Positions 49,642 to 61,825 of a stretch of DNA of 64,000 bases are shown piece after piece. Each line of letters starts with the position of its first letter. Position 1 is the stretch's first letter. A program made the position numbers and the translations under genes. The notes beneath the pieces are model-generated. The model worked only from the letters and a program-made list of their open reading frames with translations, did not search any database and was not told the origin of the DNA. Source of the stretch: Sipunculus nudus (taxonomy: Eukaryota; Annelida; Sipuncula; Golfingiida; Sipunculidae); contig CM049308.1 in assembly GCA_026874595.1 (NCBI GenBank), forward strand, positions 14,031,501 through 14,095,500, given 5' to 3'.

Positions 49642-52600
49642 CAGTTCTACTTTCATCAAGTAGATAAAGAAGAGGATGAGGTTTTGTTTCTAATCATCAG
49701 ATGCTATTTAAATCAAGACCTCCTGATTTCTCCTACTAGCCAAGGATCCCCAGTTGTTTTAATCTTTTCCTTAGGTTAAAGGAGTCTCTTCCGATATCTG
49801 ATGCCTATTGACTAAAGATAATCCCTTGAACCTTCGATAAAAATAGACAAGAAAAAGCCTTTCCCAGGATTCACAGGCCGTTGGTTTTGTTTATATCCAC
49901 ATGTTTGTAACATGAGGGAGGCCTGCCAAAATAATCAGAACAATAAAAGAAAAACAGTTGACAAGGACATCTGGTGGCAAGTCAGAAGAACTACAGTTTT
50001 AGAAATGGCATTTTGCAAATAGTGATCTTTCATCTTCTGCACATTTGCAACCATCAGCCTTCAGATATATTTTTTTTTTGTCAAGATGGGTGCATGTACT
50101 ATGTTTACAAACAGCTCATAGATACACAGGCAGGTGAATAGCTAACTTTTATAAGTGTGTCACATTCACTTATGAGAGAACTGGATCAATAAAAGGACTG
50201 AGAGATCATTTGTTTAGCGTGGTTGCATGTACGTGCAGTGATTTATGTATACAAGCATCTGGAGCTTTCTGTAATGAATGGATGCTAATGTCTCGCACAT
50301 TAAAGCATTAGCAACACTTGGAAGAACATCAAGTATAGTGAAGGTAACCATTCTACCATGAGAGAACACTGGTGTTTCCTTTATATATATCTTAAAATTT
50401 GAGTTTGTATATAAAAGATGTTTTTATAAAATAAGATTATATGGGTGAAAACCTGTGTATTGCAGAAACAAGGTACATGTTTCTGTGTTAACAAACAGAT
50501 AGAAACCAGGTGCCAATCATTAAACACTTTTAGTAATTCTGAATGATAATATGTATTAAGTTTGAACCAGTTATAGAAATTTTCAGAACTGATTTAGACC
50601 TGGATAAATCAAAATTATTACAGTCCCAGAGCTCAAGTTTACAATCATTATACAGTTTACTTGCTTACTCACTTTCAGGCCACATGCAGCAGCTGAGGTA
50701 TTTTAGCACAGAACTGTATAGGTTAACCGGTCTTGTGACTGTTAGCTCTATGAGGTATGGCAATCACGCAAATGCCCATCACCTTGGGGTCTTTTAACAA
50801 TAGATGTTTTCTGGGTCTCGTTAAATGGATGATATGCTTGAATACACAGTTGTCGCCTCTGTTGTCAGAAAAATACATTTAGTATGTTGTTGAACATGAT
50901 AGTTACCAAACATATGTATGGCACTATTCAAGATGACTGAACAGGGGGAGATTATTTAGGCTGGAACACTAGTAAAATGGAACATGAGTAAAAGTAAAAT
51001 CCTAAGACTGATGTGAAAGGAGAAATTGTTAAAGTCTAAGCATCTATAAAAGAAAAATATTGTGGATGTCTTCTGATGGCTTAATTTGTAGTAATCCCCA
51101 TGGACAATTTGTGGTATGTTTTACTTATATTGTGACTTTTAGATTTTATTGGGCTTTTAATTTAAATAAATTAGATACATAAAGGAGGAGCATCATGTCA
51201 TAAATCAAGGTTCCACATAAAGAATACTCCAGTTTAAAATATAAATTGGTTCCGCTATTTCAAATATAAACTATTCTGCAGCAGCTTTAGTATGGAAAAA
51301 AAATAAGATATGATTAAGTGATTTTTACATTGCCGTATAACACAATAATATGTGTCTGTGCAATTTACCAATACACAAATTCTTTGAAAATGCATTAACA
51401 TGTTCTGTAACAGGGAAGAATGTCCAGCTTTCATTAAAAAATAAACATACATTAAGACATTTTTCTTTGATACCACCTGAGATATTTAAGAAAACTAAAC
51501 CATGCATTCAACTAAGATTCCTGAGATTAAAACAGAGCATTTATAGTAAATATCACCAAATAATTACAGTCAACAAAAGCTTAAGCTTATTTCTGTTGGT
51601 TTAGCACAGGTAAGGTAGCCCCTGATAGAGATAAATAGCTAAGTGGCACTGTCTATGCTAGGGTAATGACTTAGTGACAGTAGAGATGTAGCCAGACACA
51701 AGCTTCAGCAGCTGTTAGGGCATCACATCTTGTTCATCTGTTAGTGTGGTGTACCATAGGATGACAATGAACCCTCCTCTGGTAGTATAAATTAGTTGTA
51801 TGGTGCTGGATGATGTAAAGCCACGTCCTGCTATATAACAGGATTATATGTGTGGGGCTTTTTGCATACAGTCCACATATCTCAGGTCTTGACTGTGTCA
51901 GCGTGCTGCGGATCGACTTGCCAAGAGCTTGCCTGGTATTGATCTGTCTTGGCAGGAGGGTTGTGCAAATGTCCCCGAACACTGTCTCTCTGTATCTGAA
52001 CTTGTACAGAGGCAGAATCGAGAGCTGTTGTTGTTAGACAGGGTGGGATGAGCCATGCATGCTCCATGTTTAGTAGTGCAGAAATGAATTTTCATTGCGA
52101 ATGCTCAAGTGATGTGCACTTCTGCTCGGGTGGATGGGCATGGCTCATTATAATACAAGTACTATCCACTCAATCGTTGAGTGCCCTGGCTTATATACCA
52201 GTCTCATTTTGTCAAACTGAGCAGAACGTTTACGACTTGGGTTTGGATACTGAAGGGCAGGTTTTGCTTTTTGTTTGGATGATTGTTACTGTGAAAGAGA
52301 GAGCTACAGAAAGACGTTCTGATATTGTTTGATGGAATAGTGATATAGACCTGTTTTAGGTGGCCCTTTGCTGCCTGCATCAAATGCATCATTCTGAGTA
52401 GAAAGTTGATCATCATCAGGAATAGTATTCAGATACTGAAGGTCAGATTTTTTTATCTCTTGTTTATGATTCTTATTTCAAAAGAGAAAGAGAGAGAGAG
52501 CTAGATTCAGATATTCTTAAAATATTTTACCAAGTTGTGATGAATGCCTGTTTTAGGTGATTAATGGCTGCTGTGCACTAAGTTTCAACTTGGAGAAATC

Positions 52601-52668
52601 TTTACCAGCACACTGTAAAGTGACTTGGACATTAGTATGCTTCATTAGTATAGGAAATACCCTGCAAG

Positions 52669-52762
52669 ATGGCTTTAGTACGAGCATTATCAAGATCAAA
52701 GCACCCCGCTCAGCCCCCCAGCTGGGCTTGTTGTCTGGGTTTATGCTTGAAGTCTAATTCAG
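52669..52762 (+). CDS. possible alternative 5' extension of the giant exon
   Basis: The reading frame of the giant exon stays open upstream of its acceptor to an ATG at 52669 in a good initiation context (CAAGATGG). Unspliced use would add 31 residues beginning MALVRALSRSK and containing WACCLGLCLK. The CC-x-G-x-C cluster next to basic residues resembles a palmitoylation site, which could tether a form lacking the transmembrane exon. About 51.85-52.3 kb is richer in CG than its surroundings and could hold an internal promoter. A 31-codon open stretch can occur by chance, so this is a suggestion only. Confidence 0.25.
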
Positions 52763-55700
52763 ATGATGACCAATATGAGTATCAGAATGCTAATAGACGT
52801 GTTTCCAAGAAAAAGAAATCCAAAAAGAGCAGAAAAGGACAAGGTGGTGATACTTACAATGAAACTCCCAATGGGAGACATCACAGAAAAGAGAATGATG
52901 AGCAAAAGCAAAGAGGAAACTCAAAAAAGTCAGTTTATAAAGCAAAACCAGAAAGCAGGCATTCTTTTGATGAATCTGTAGAGACAGAGAGTGACCATAG
53001 TTACATTGAATCATCACGAGGTAGCCAACGTCAGTTACATGAGGGAGATGAAAGACAACATTCAGGAAATTCAATGCGTAATTCAAAATCAAATAGCAGA
53101 CATTCTGTGGATGATTATACAGGAACAGAAAGTGATCAAAGTTATGCAGAATCAGCTCGCAATGGCCGACAGCATAAATGTGAAGAGCGTAATGAGAGAA
53201 AAACAGGGAACTCTAAAAAGTCAGTATATAAAACAAAGTCGGATAGCAGACATGCTTTAGAGGATTATACAGAAACTGAAAGTGACCATAGTTATATTGA
53301 GCCAACACACAGTCCGAAGCATAGGATACATGAGGAGTATGATGGGAAAAGGCATTCAGGAAACAAAAAGTCTGTTTATAATTTGAAACCAGATAGTAGG
53401 CATGCTGTAGATGATTATAAAGAAACTGAAAGTGACCATAGTTATATTGAGCCAATACACAGTCCGAAGCATAGGATACGTGAGGAGTATGATGGGAAAA
53501 GGCATTCAGGAAACAAAAAGCCTGTTTATAATTCGAAACCAGATAGTAGGCATGCTTTAGATGATTATAAAGAAACTGAAAGTGACCATAGTTATATTGA
53601 GCCAACACACAGTCCAAAGCATAGGATACGCGAGGAGTATGATGGGAAAAGGCATCAAGGACACAAAAAGTTTGTTCATAATTCAAAACCAGATAGTAGG
53701 CATGCCATAGCTGATTATAAAGAAAGTGATCTAAATTATAAAAAATCAATTTGTAGCAATCATATACAGGGAGAGAATGATGGCAGAAAACATCCAGGAA
53801 AAACAAAAAGCGCAAAACAAAATTCAAAACCAGATAGGAGGCATGCTTTAGATGATTATAGAGAAACAGAAAGTGATCTTAGTTATGTAGAATCAACTCG
53901 CAGAGGGCAGCATCCAATATCTGAAGATTATGATGGGAGAAAACACATTCAAGACCCAAATAGGTCAGTACATAAAGCAAAAACAGCTGGCAGAGATACT
54001 CTTCATGACTATACTGAGACAGAAACTGACCATAGTTATGTTGAATCAGGTCACAATAGACGACATCAGATGTGGAATGAACCTGAGGAGAGAAAACAGG
54101 TGGGAAATGCAATAAAGTCAGTTTATAAAGCAAAAACAGTCAGTAGACGTCATTTGGATGATTATACAGAAACTGAGAGTGATCGTTTTTCAGTGTCCCA
54201 AACCAGGGCAGCCAGTCCACCTAAGTACATACCAGAGACCTTAGAATCAAAACGTAGCGAAAGAAAAAATCATGCACATGTAGGAAGGAATGCAGTGGAT
54301 GAATTTGCAACAGAATCAGATCATGTTTCTGAGGAGTTTGCTAGTTATCCTAGAAATACAGAAGAATTTTATGTAGATTCAAGTGGTGCTATGTATAGAC
54401 CTAGGAGTGACAGAGGGCATGTGCAGGAAAATGTAACTAAAAGAAGTATGATAGGTGGAAATATGTCTGGAAGGAGAGGAAGTGGCTTATATGAAAATGC
54501 AAGACAAAATGATGATCATTATGCAGGTTATACTGGGCCAGAAAGTGAAACAAAAAGAAGCGAAAAAGGGGGAAACATGCCTGGAAGGAGAGGAAGTGAT
54601 TTATATGAAAAAGAAATGCTGCAGGATGATCACTATGCAAGTAACAGTGACATCATATATTTTTCTGATGACTCAGCAGTATTTTCTACAAATCAGTCTC
54701 TTGTAGTTAAAGTAGAAACTGGAGAGAAACAATCAGCTGGTAGGAAACAGAGTGCCTTACAGAGACATGCAAATTTGGGCACCAGAGGTGGTCCCATGGT
54801 GGATAGTAGATCTTTACAAAGGATGCCAAGCGAAGGCCCTGCTAGTGCTGAATCAGATCCTAATATTCATAATTATTTAGAAACAGAAAGATATGAAGAT
54901 GTCCAATCTGTGTCACGTCCTAGTGAATATTCAGAGCCAGACAGGCAAAGAAAGAGCAGAAGGGGGAGGTCTACTTCCATTCAACGTGAACTATCAGAAA
55001 GAGAAAGGTCCAGTAACAATAGAAAATCTGCTTCAGCTCATGGCGAATCTTCAGAAATGGACAGAGAAAATGTGGGGAACAAGGACAGATTTGTCCAGAG
55101 CCATCAAAGCAAAACGTCAAGAAGTGATGTGCAAAAAGTGCTTAAAAGTGGCAAAGCTGTGACTGTTTCTTCCAAAGAAAGTCAACATCTTTCAGCCGTG
55201 TCAAGGACCCCGACTAGTACCCCTGAATTTACATCAGAGGGATCAAAATCACATCAGTCAAAAAGGAAAAACATACAAAAAGAAGATAATTACTCAGAAA
55301 GTAAGGTGGTTGTTAATAGAAGAAGGGACACAGAGGATGAAGCATCTGAATCAGGACATGATGATGTTACACAGGAAACTCTTAGCGTAGAAGAAGTACA
55401 TGAAAATATCAGTGTTGCTTTTAAAACATCTGCCATAAACAGAGATCTTGATGATGAAATAAAATCAGGTGCAAAAGCGGGAAAGAACTCAGGAAAAAGA
55501 GATAGCAGCGAAGAAGATGTGGAGCCTAGACAAGATTATTATGCAAATAACAGTGCTGTTACAGAATTATCTGATGACTCCTCAGTTTCTTCTGTTTACC
55601 TGTCTGCTGTTTCAAAAGCAAAATCAGGTAGTAACAAATCCCTTTCAGTTCACAGTGATACTTCAGAAATAGAAAGGAAAAAGTTGCAAACTTCTGAAAC

Positions 55701-56707
55701 CAAAAAGCAAAAGGTCCAAAATAATGGAAAATCTGCATCAGGTCAAATTGATATTTCTGAAACTGAAAAGAAAAAGGTGCGTAAAAGTGGGAAATCATCA
55801 TCTGGTCAGAGTAATTCTTCTGAATCTGAAATACAAAAGGTGGGAAAAGTTGAAAAATCAACTTCAGGTCAGAGCGATATTTCTGAAACAGAAAAGAAAA
55901 AGGTGCGTAAAAGTGGTAAATTGTCATCTGGTCAGAAAGATACTTCTGAAGCTGAAATACAAAAGGTGGAAAAAATTGAAAAATCTACTTCAGGTCAGAG
56001 CGTTATTTCTGAAACAGAAAAGAAAAAAGTACGTAAAAGTGGTAAATCTTCCTTGGGTCAGAGTGATACTTCTGAAACAGAAAAGAAAAAAGTGCATAAA
56101 AGTGGTAAAACTTCCTCAGGTCAGAGTGATTTTTCTGAATCAGAAAATGTGTGTAAAGTGCACAAAGCTATTATGGTGGAAGGTAATGCAGGTTCTGCTC
56201 TGGAAAGTGGTTCTGATGCTGAAAGTGTTTCTGCAGCAACTCAACAGGACAGAAACAGCAGTGTGACTGAGGCAGCAACTGTTTCATCCAGAGAATCCAT
56301 CAAAACTGATGAGGAACCTGTTGAAAGAAAGAATACACAGAAAGGGAAGAAAATGGACAACACAAGCTCAGAATCAGAGGTGGCTGTGAAACTTGAAAAA
56401 TCTAAGAAGAAGAATGATAGCAAAGAGAAGAATAAGAAAAAGGGGACTGACAAAGGAAAAGCTGTCATTAAAAACAGAACAGTTGTGAAGGAATATGAAA
56501 GCCACCAAAGCCATGAAACTGACAGTGAGGTTTCTATAAGGGGGAGTATTAAAGATGCAGGGATTCAGCTCAGTGAAGACCATGCAGACTCCGAAGGTTC
56601 CAAATCTTCCAAAGAATTCCCAAAGGAAAACCAGAAGAAGAAGAATAACAAGAGATCCCATGAAGATGCTTCTAATGTTGGATCAAATGCCCCATCAACT
56701 GATACAG
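52763..56707 (+). CDS. SYT14-like: synaptotagmin-14/16-like gene, giant linker exon (1,315 codons)
   Basis: Open across 3,945 nt between acceptor TCTAATTCAG and donor ACAG|GTATAT, phase 1 on both sides; the previous exon's G plus AT restores Asp (DDDQYEYQ). The product is highly polar, rich in Ser, Lys, Glu, Asp and Arg, almost without Cys or hydrophobic stretches, so probably disordered and cytoplasmic. Parts: a lysine-rich patch (KKKKSKKSRKG, ~52810); nine ~49-residue repeats (about 52924-54230) with SRHA, DDY and ETESDHSYIE cores; a variable middle with two copies of GRRGSxLYE; eight or nine ~21-residue repeats (about 55635-56145) of the type SGQSDISETEKKKVRKSGKS; and a charged tail. No C2 domain is present. 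Vertebrate synaptotagmin-14 has only a modest linker here, so this is a large lineage expansion. Reading past the donor stops six bases later at TAA. Membership of the gene rests on phase and strand, not on similarity of the linker. Confidence 0.75.
52924..54230 (+). repeat. nine ~49-codon tandem repeats inside the giant exon
   Basis: Roughly 147-bp units in frame. Each begins near KKSVY or a variant, then has SRHxxDDY, TESDxSYxE and a basic/acidic tail ending near a Gly-Asn. Units starting about 53212, 53366 and 53516 are nearly identical, so the array is still homogenising; the first and last units are diverged. Acidic residues around the Ser and Thr of the ETESD core resemble casein kinase 2 sites (inference). 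Because the unit is a multiple of three, the antisense strand is also open for 204 codons here; that is a shadow. Confidence 0.85.
55635..56145 (+). repeat. ~21-codon (63-bp) tandem repeats inside the giant exon
   Basis: Eight or nine units alternating between a basic type (SETEKKKVRKSGKSS) and a mixed type (SEAEIQKVEKIEKST), each preceded by SGQxD or a variant. The alternation suggests a higher-order 42-residue unit that was itself duplicated. The repeat is strongly lysine- and serine-rich and lacks predicted structure by eye. Confidence 0.8.
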
Positions 56708-59700
56708 GTATATTTTTTTAATTGATCTATACTAACTGTTAGGTAATTTTGAACAGATTTATGTGATTGTTGTACTAACTGATGGGTTATCATTAGCTGG
56801 AATATGTTGTTTTGACCAGATCACATGACTGGAGTATACCCAGTCAGATTGCAATTGATCATGAAGATGACATACAGGACCACTCAAATAATATTTATGT
56901 CTCTCCTGAAAACAAGAAAGCAAAGATTAACCTAGGCTTGTTTTTGTGAGATGATCTAAGCTCTTCCTTTTATGTATTTACCAGTTTACGACACACAATT
57001 TATATGAAATCCTTGAAGATGTTTCTCTCTTTATAGGATTTCTTGTTATGTTTTATTTTATATTAATACTGCAATGATTCACTTGAAACCTGAAGAACCT
57101 CCTGTTGCAGAATGGGGGTTGATGATCCCATTCTTAAAATAAAATAATTTATATACTGTTTTGCTCCTCTTACAAAATTAAAAGGTATTCCTTGATTTAA
57201 TGGAACAGGTTGCTTATCATATTCAGATATATCTTTTTACTAGAAAATAATGCAGTCATATTCATGTGTTGTGGGGTTTATTGAGGGTTTATTGTCATAA
57301 AAAAATAACAAGGGGAATAATACTTTTTAGTTCTTTTGACAAAAAAATGGAGATATTTTTCTGTTGAAGGATTGCTATTCTGTTATCTTGAACAAGTCTA
57401 TTTTATTAGATAATAATACTGTTATGTTACTGTATATATTAAAATCTTCAATTTCAAGATGGGATTTCTGGTCACATTACAGTCTGTGATATATGTAATG
57501 GTCCATTATGTCAGCAGCCTGCTGTTTTTGGCTCTGTCTCGTTCCAAGTTGAGTAATATATTAGATGTTCTCCATGCAGTCTTTATTTCCTATGCAATTA
57601 TAAAGCATAGCAATTGGTATGAAACTTGCCTAAATAATGCTACAGAAGATGACTTTCTGGCCTAGATAGCAGTCATTTTGAAGATGAATTAATTATCATT
57701 AAGGCTGCATCAGTTATGATCCATCATCAGGGTATATGCTACAGGAAAAAAACATCAAGACATAAAGAAAATAAGTGTTGAGGAATGTTAACTATAGGGA
57801 GGACATTTCGGACGGTTGTGTAATTTGTGCATCACATCGTTCTACCAATGAGGAAAGAAAGTACTAAATGGCATCCAAAAGGGTGTGACTGAGATCCATG
57901 TAAGTGGATTTGTTGGGCTCATGGGGCTCACATGGATTCATCTTGGACAGCAGCCACTGTAGACTGTTAGATATTCAGTTAATTATTAGGAGAAACATCC
58001 TCTTGCACATTGTTAATTTCAACAAGTTTGCTTTGTTGCCTGATAATCAGTATCCATGTATTTGCTGCTTTAATTTCAGACTGCAGTCAGTTGAAGCAAC
58101 TTAAATGAAAACAAAACTGCTACTTGATCACTTTGTTTATATAAGAACCCTTTAAATTTTGGGCCTTGCTCTGCATAGAACACAATGTCATTAATATGTA
58201 ACTTTCCAAAGGTACTAAATTTCTTGACCTACATTCTCTACAAAGTTACATTGTATACAATGAATTTCAAGGAAAGGAGATTGATTCACAACTTAAGGAA
58301 ATATCAGAAATATATTACAAAATAAAAATTCAATAGAAAGTAATTACCAGTTTGAAACTTTAATGGTAAAAGCAGTCCCTACAGTTTTATAAAAGCTCTA
58401 GTTGGTTTGAATTGCAGAAAAAGAGAAATGTGCAAACAGCTAAATTCAGAAAAGAAAATATACCAATTGTACATTTGAGAAAAAAATTGTTAAAGTTCAT
58501 TATATTCAAAAATGTATACCCACAAAGTTGATTTCTCTTGAAAGGAAAAAGAAAAAGAGTAAATAATTTTCCCTAAATTTTTTTTTATTAAGAATGTCTG
58601 AGGACAACAACAGAGAGAACAGCATCAATTAGAAGGATGAAATAGTATATTCAAATGAAAAAATAATTAATATAATGGAACCTACCGTAAATTTTCTAAC
58701 AAACTGTTAATTGTGATAGGGAATTAGATTTTCCAAACCACCAATTATTGAGGAATTTTAATATCCTTGAACAAGATGAATGTTTAAAAATAAACTTTGG
58801 AAAGAAATTTGATATAAATTAAACAATATATTACATAATATATAAATATTATATATTACATTCTATACATTGTATAGAGAAAAGAATATATCAAGTTTTA
58901 ATAACAATTGGAAATGTGTACCACAGATGCATGCATCTATTTGGCCATGAAAACGGAAGCACAGTACCAATGTAATACATCAAAGATTTAATGAGCCCTG
59001 GTATTGAAGCCCGCTCATCAATACATTTTGTTTGGTGAGGTTTATTGTCTTGGTGCCATGGTGCTAGCACAGTGCAGCGATCAATAATCAGCCACTGTAA
59101 TGATTAATCAGGCAGCACGGGTCTCATATTAACAGTTTGTGGCTTACCCACTCGTGTTATTGTAAGTCATCATAGCAAGAAACATGCTGGCAAATTTTGC
59201 CCTTATGATTGACGTATTCATTCACCAGAGGTCACCTGGCCAAGCTTATGATACTGTTTCATATAGGATTTTTAATTACCTATTTTATATCTTTTGATGG
59301 ACATTAATTTGTCGAACAAATATATGAAAAAGTACATTCAAGGACATATATTAACTGTGATGATGTTTAAGATATTTTATGAAGTTTTCTGGAAATTTCT
59401 AATTAGGGTGTGTATATATTTATACACATAATAATTAAAAGTTTATTAATGTAGTGTTATGCAGCATGGTTTTGTGTAAGATCAAATTTCATCAGAACCA
59501 TAACATGTTGGTCTCTTGATTAAACTGATCTTATATGAAAACTAAGCAGTCATTTAAGTATTGTATTTTGTGGTTTTGTGTATTATTTCATAAGGTTTAG
59601 GCCATATTGGTCCTTTGATGAAATTTAGCTGTTTGCTAATAAAGCTGTCATTGTGATATTGGCAGTTTGAATATGATCACATTTCATCAGGATGGTACAG

Positions 59701-61825
59701 TTTTATATAATCTCAAAACAGGGATCAGTTATATGTGATAAAAAGAAATGATAGATTAAAATGCCTGTCGAGGCTAGGTTTCACAATTAACCTTAATGGC
59801 TCTAAAGCACAGTCGCTCGAAACCCTATTTGTGGTTGTGTTTTTTTCGAGTAATGGACAATACTGCACTATATATAAAGTTTATAGTAGTGCCTTACGTA
59901 GTACAAAGATAGCATGTATCACAATAGAGGCTTTATATGCACAGTTTCTTCCCATTCCCCCCTGAAATAGGGATTCCAACGACTGTGCTTTAAAGACAGT
60001 TATACAGGTATTGAACTCAGAAGCACACACCTTCAACATGGCAGAACATTCAGGCTTAAGCCAAGAATGTCATAATCAGATTTACAGTAAAAGGATTGTT
60101 AGCCTGTTGGTACATGTTAGCATGTACAGGTAAACATAGAAAGCATTAACTTCTTGAGAATAAAGGGATCGACATTTACCATTGCTCAACTGCCCATGCA
60201 GGACAAGTGATTTAGGTTTTTTGGCAGGTGAGAGCCCATTATTTGCTGCCTTGTGGGGGCAGGCAGTTGGTAAAGCCAATCATTGACTTTAAAGAACAAT
60301 GGTATATGCATGTGTCAATAACATCAGCATGAATTTATTTAAAACTGGCTCTTTTTTACATTAAATAAACAGATATGCATTAATTTTCAGCATCAGTGAT
60401 ATTTGTTCCTGTCTTATTTTTGCCAGAGTTCACATTCACTGAAAAGCAATTTGTCTACATGAGTTCTGAGAATGAATCTATATAAATATCCATCAACACT
60501 CCTTGGTTAAATAAACTATAATTTTGTGGAACAAGTTAGGAACTCAAAAATTGTTTATGCATTAATACTCTTACGGGAAAAAAACAATCAGGCAGGTAAC
60601 AGACACATTTCGGCAATTGAATTTTATCAACTAACTGCCCGCCTTGGCAGGTGAGAAACAAAGTCTGTGTCTAACCATGCTTTATTTCATATCAACACAA
60701 TTCTCCATAAAAGTAATAATGTGAATGATGGTTAAATGGTCTAAACCTTTAATGGATCAAAATATGGATCTGGTACAAAATTCTGGATCAAGACCAACCT
60801 ATGGATCAGGTCCAACTTTTGTATCATGACCAACATTTGGATCAGGACAAAACTTTTGATCTAGACTGATATGAAAATTCAGTGTATTATTATTCCCAAT
60901 ACCAAGGTTTCATCATACTGAATAACATTAAAATATGTTCATGAGCATCTTGCTGATGGACAAAATATAAACATAAGTAAAAACATGACACTCCTTGGCT
61001 AAGCTAATTTAACATTATTGTAAAACTAAAAGTTTAATATGTCACATCTTATTTACTTATGATGGAAATGCATTCATGATACCAAAGTTATACAGTATGT
61101 AAAAAGTGTGATACAGGTATGAGCTGGTCATATCATCAAATTTTCATGATAGATAATAAACACCAGAATCAAATTGATGATAAAAATTTAGTGAAGACCT
61201 GTGAATTGTGATGCAGTACAGGCTCTGTTGCCATGACAAAACAGTTTACTGTCATAATAATGATGATTTAAACATGAAGGCCACAGCTGATCAAATGAGT
61301 CCACCAACATTAAGGCTATGAAAACCCAGATGTGGCCTAATTTGATTCAGTTCTGTGCTCACCACTAGATAGACAGTTATCTGAATTATTTGTTATGTAC
61401 AAATTTTTGTGAAACTAGAATTAATTATTCACATCATTTCAGACATAAATATTGATTTATTTGCTAGTAAAAGGACAAAATGATGAATTGATAATGGATT
61501 GGTCTAACTAACAGGGGTATAAATTAAACACAATTAGCAGAATTTGCAAAATTAAATATTTATATCATACTCTGTCTCTACTACACAAATAATGTAAATT
61601 AGATAATATGTAATCACAGACATTGTTTATTCTGTAACAGCTTTTTCAAATATGCCAGATATTTAAGGTAAATTTGAGAGTAAATGTTATTGTAGACATT
61701 ATTTATTTTGCGACAACTCATTCAAATATGACAGATATTTAAATTATATATAAGATATGTTAAATTTGACAAAGATACAGATATGTTTACAGCAACAGCA
61801 GCATGTAATGTGGGATCCCCTTTTT
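56708..61825. other. intron or downstream sequence
   Basis: Very AT-rich, no exon found. The C2-domain exons of the gene were looked for and not seen. Confidence 0.5.

Larger units (their letters stand above)
41350..52762. other. intron 3 sequence
   Basis: 11.4-kb intron holding SINE heads, two pearl-like elements and the CG-rich patch. An 84-codon + frame at 50543-50797 is protein-like (SLSGHMQQLRYFSTELYRLT) but cannot be placed in phase with the gene. Nothing else is supported. Confidence 0.5.

Noticed and set aside
53213-53827. 204-codon frame antisense to the giant exon
   Set aside because: The sense repeat is a multiple of three, so the antisense stays open too. Composition (Tyr/His/Phe-rich) is the mirror of the sense codons.
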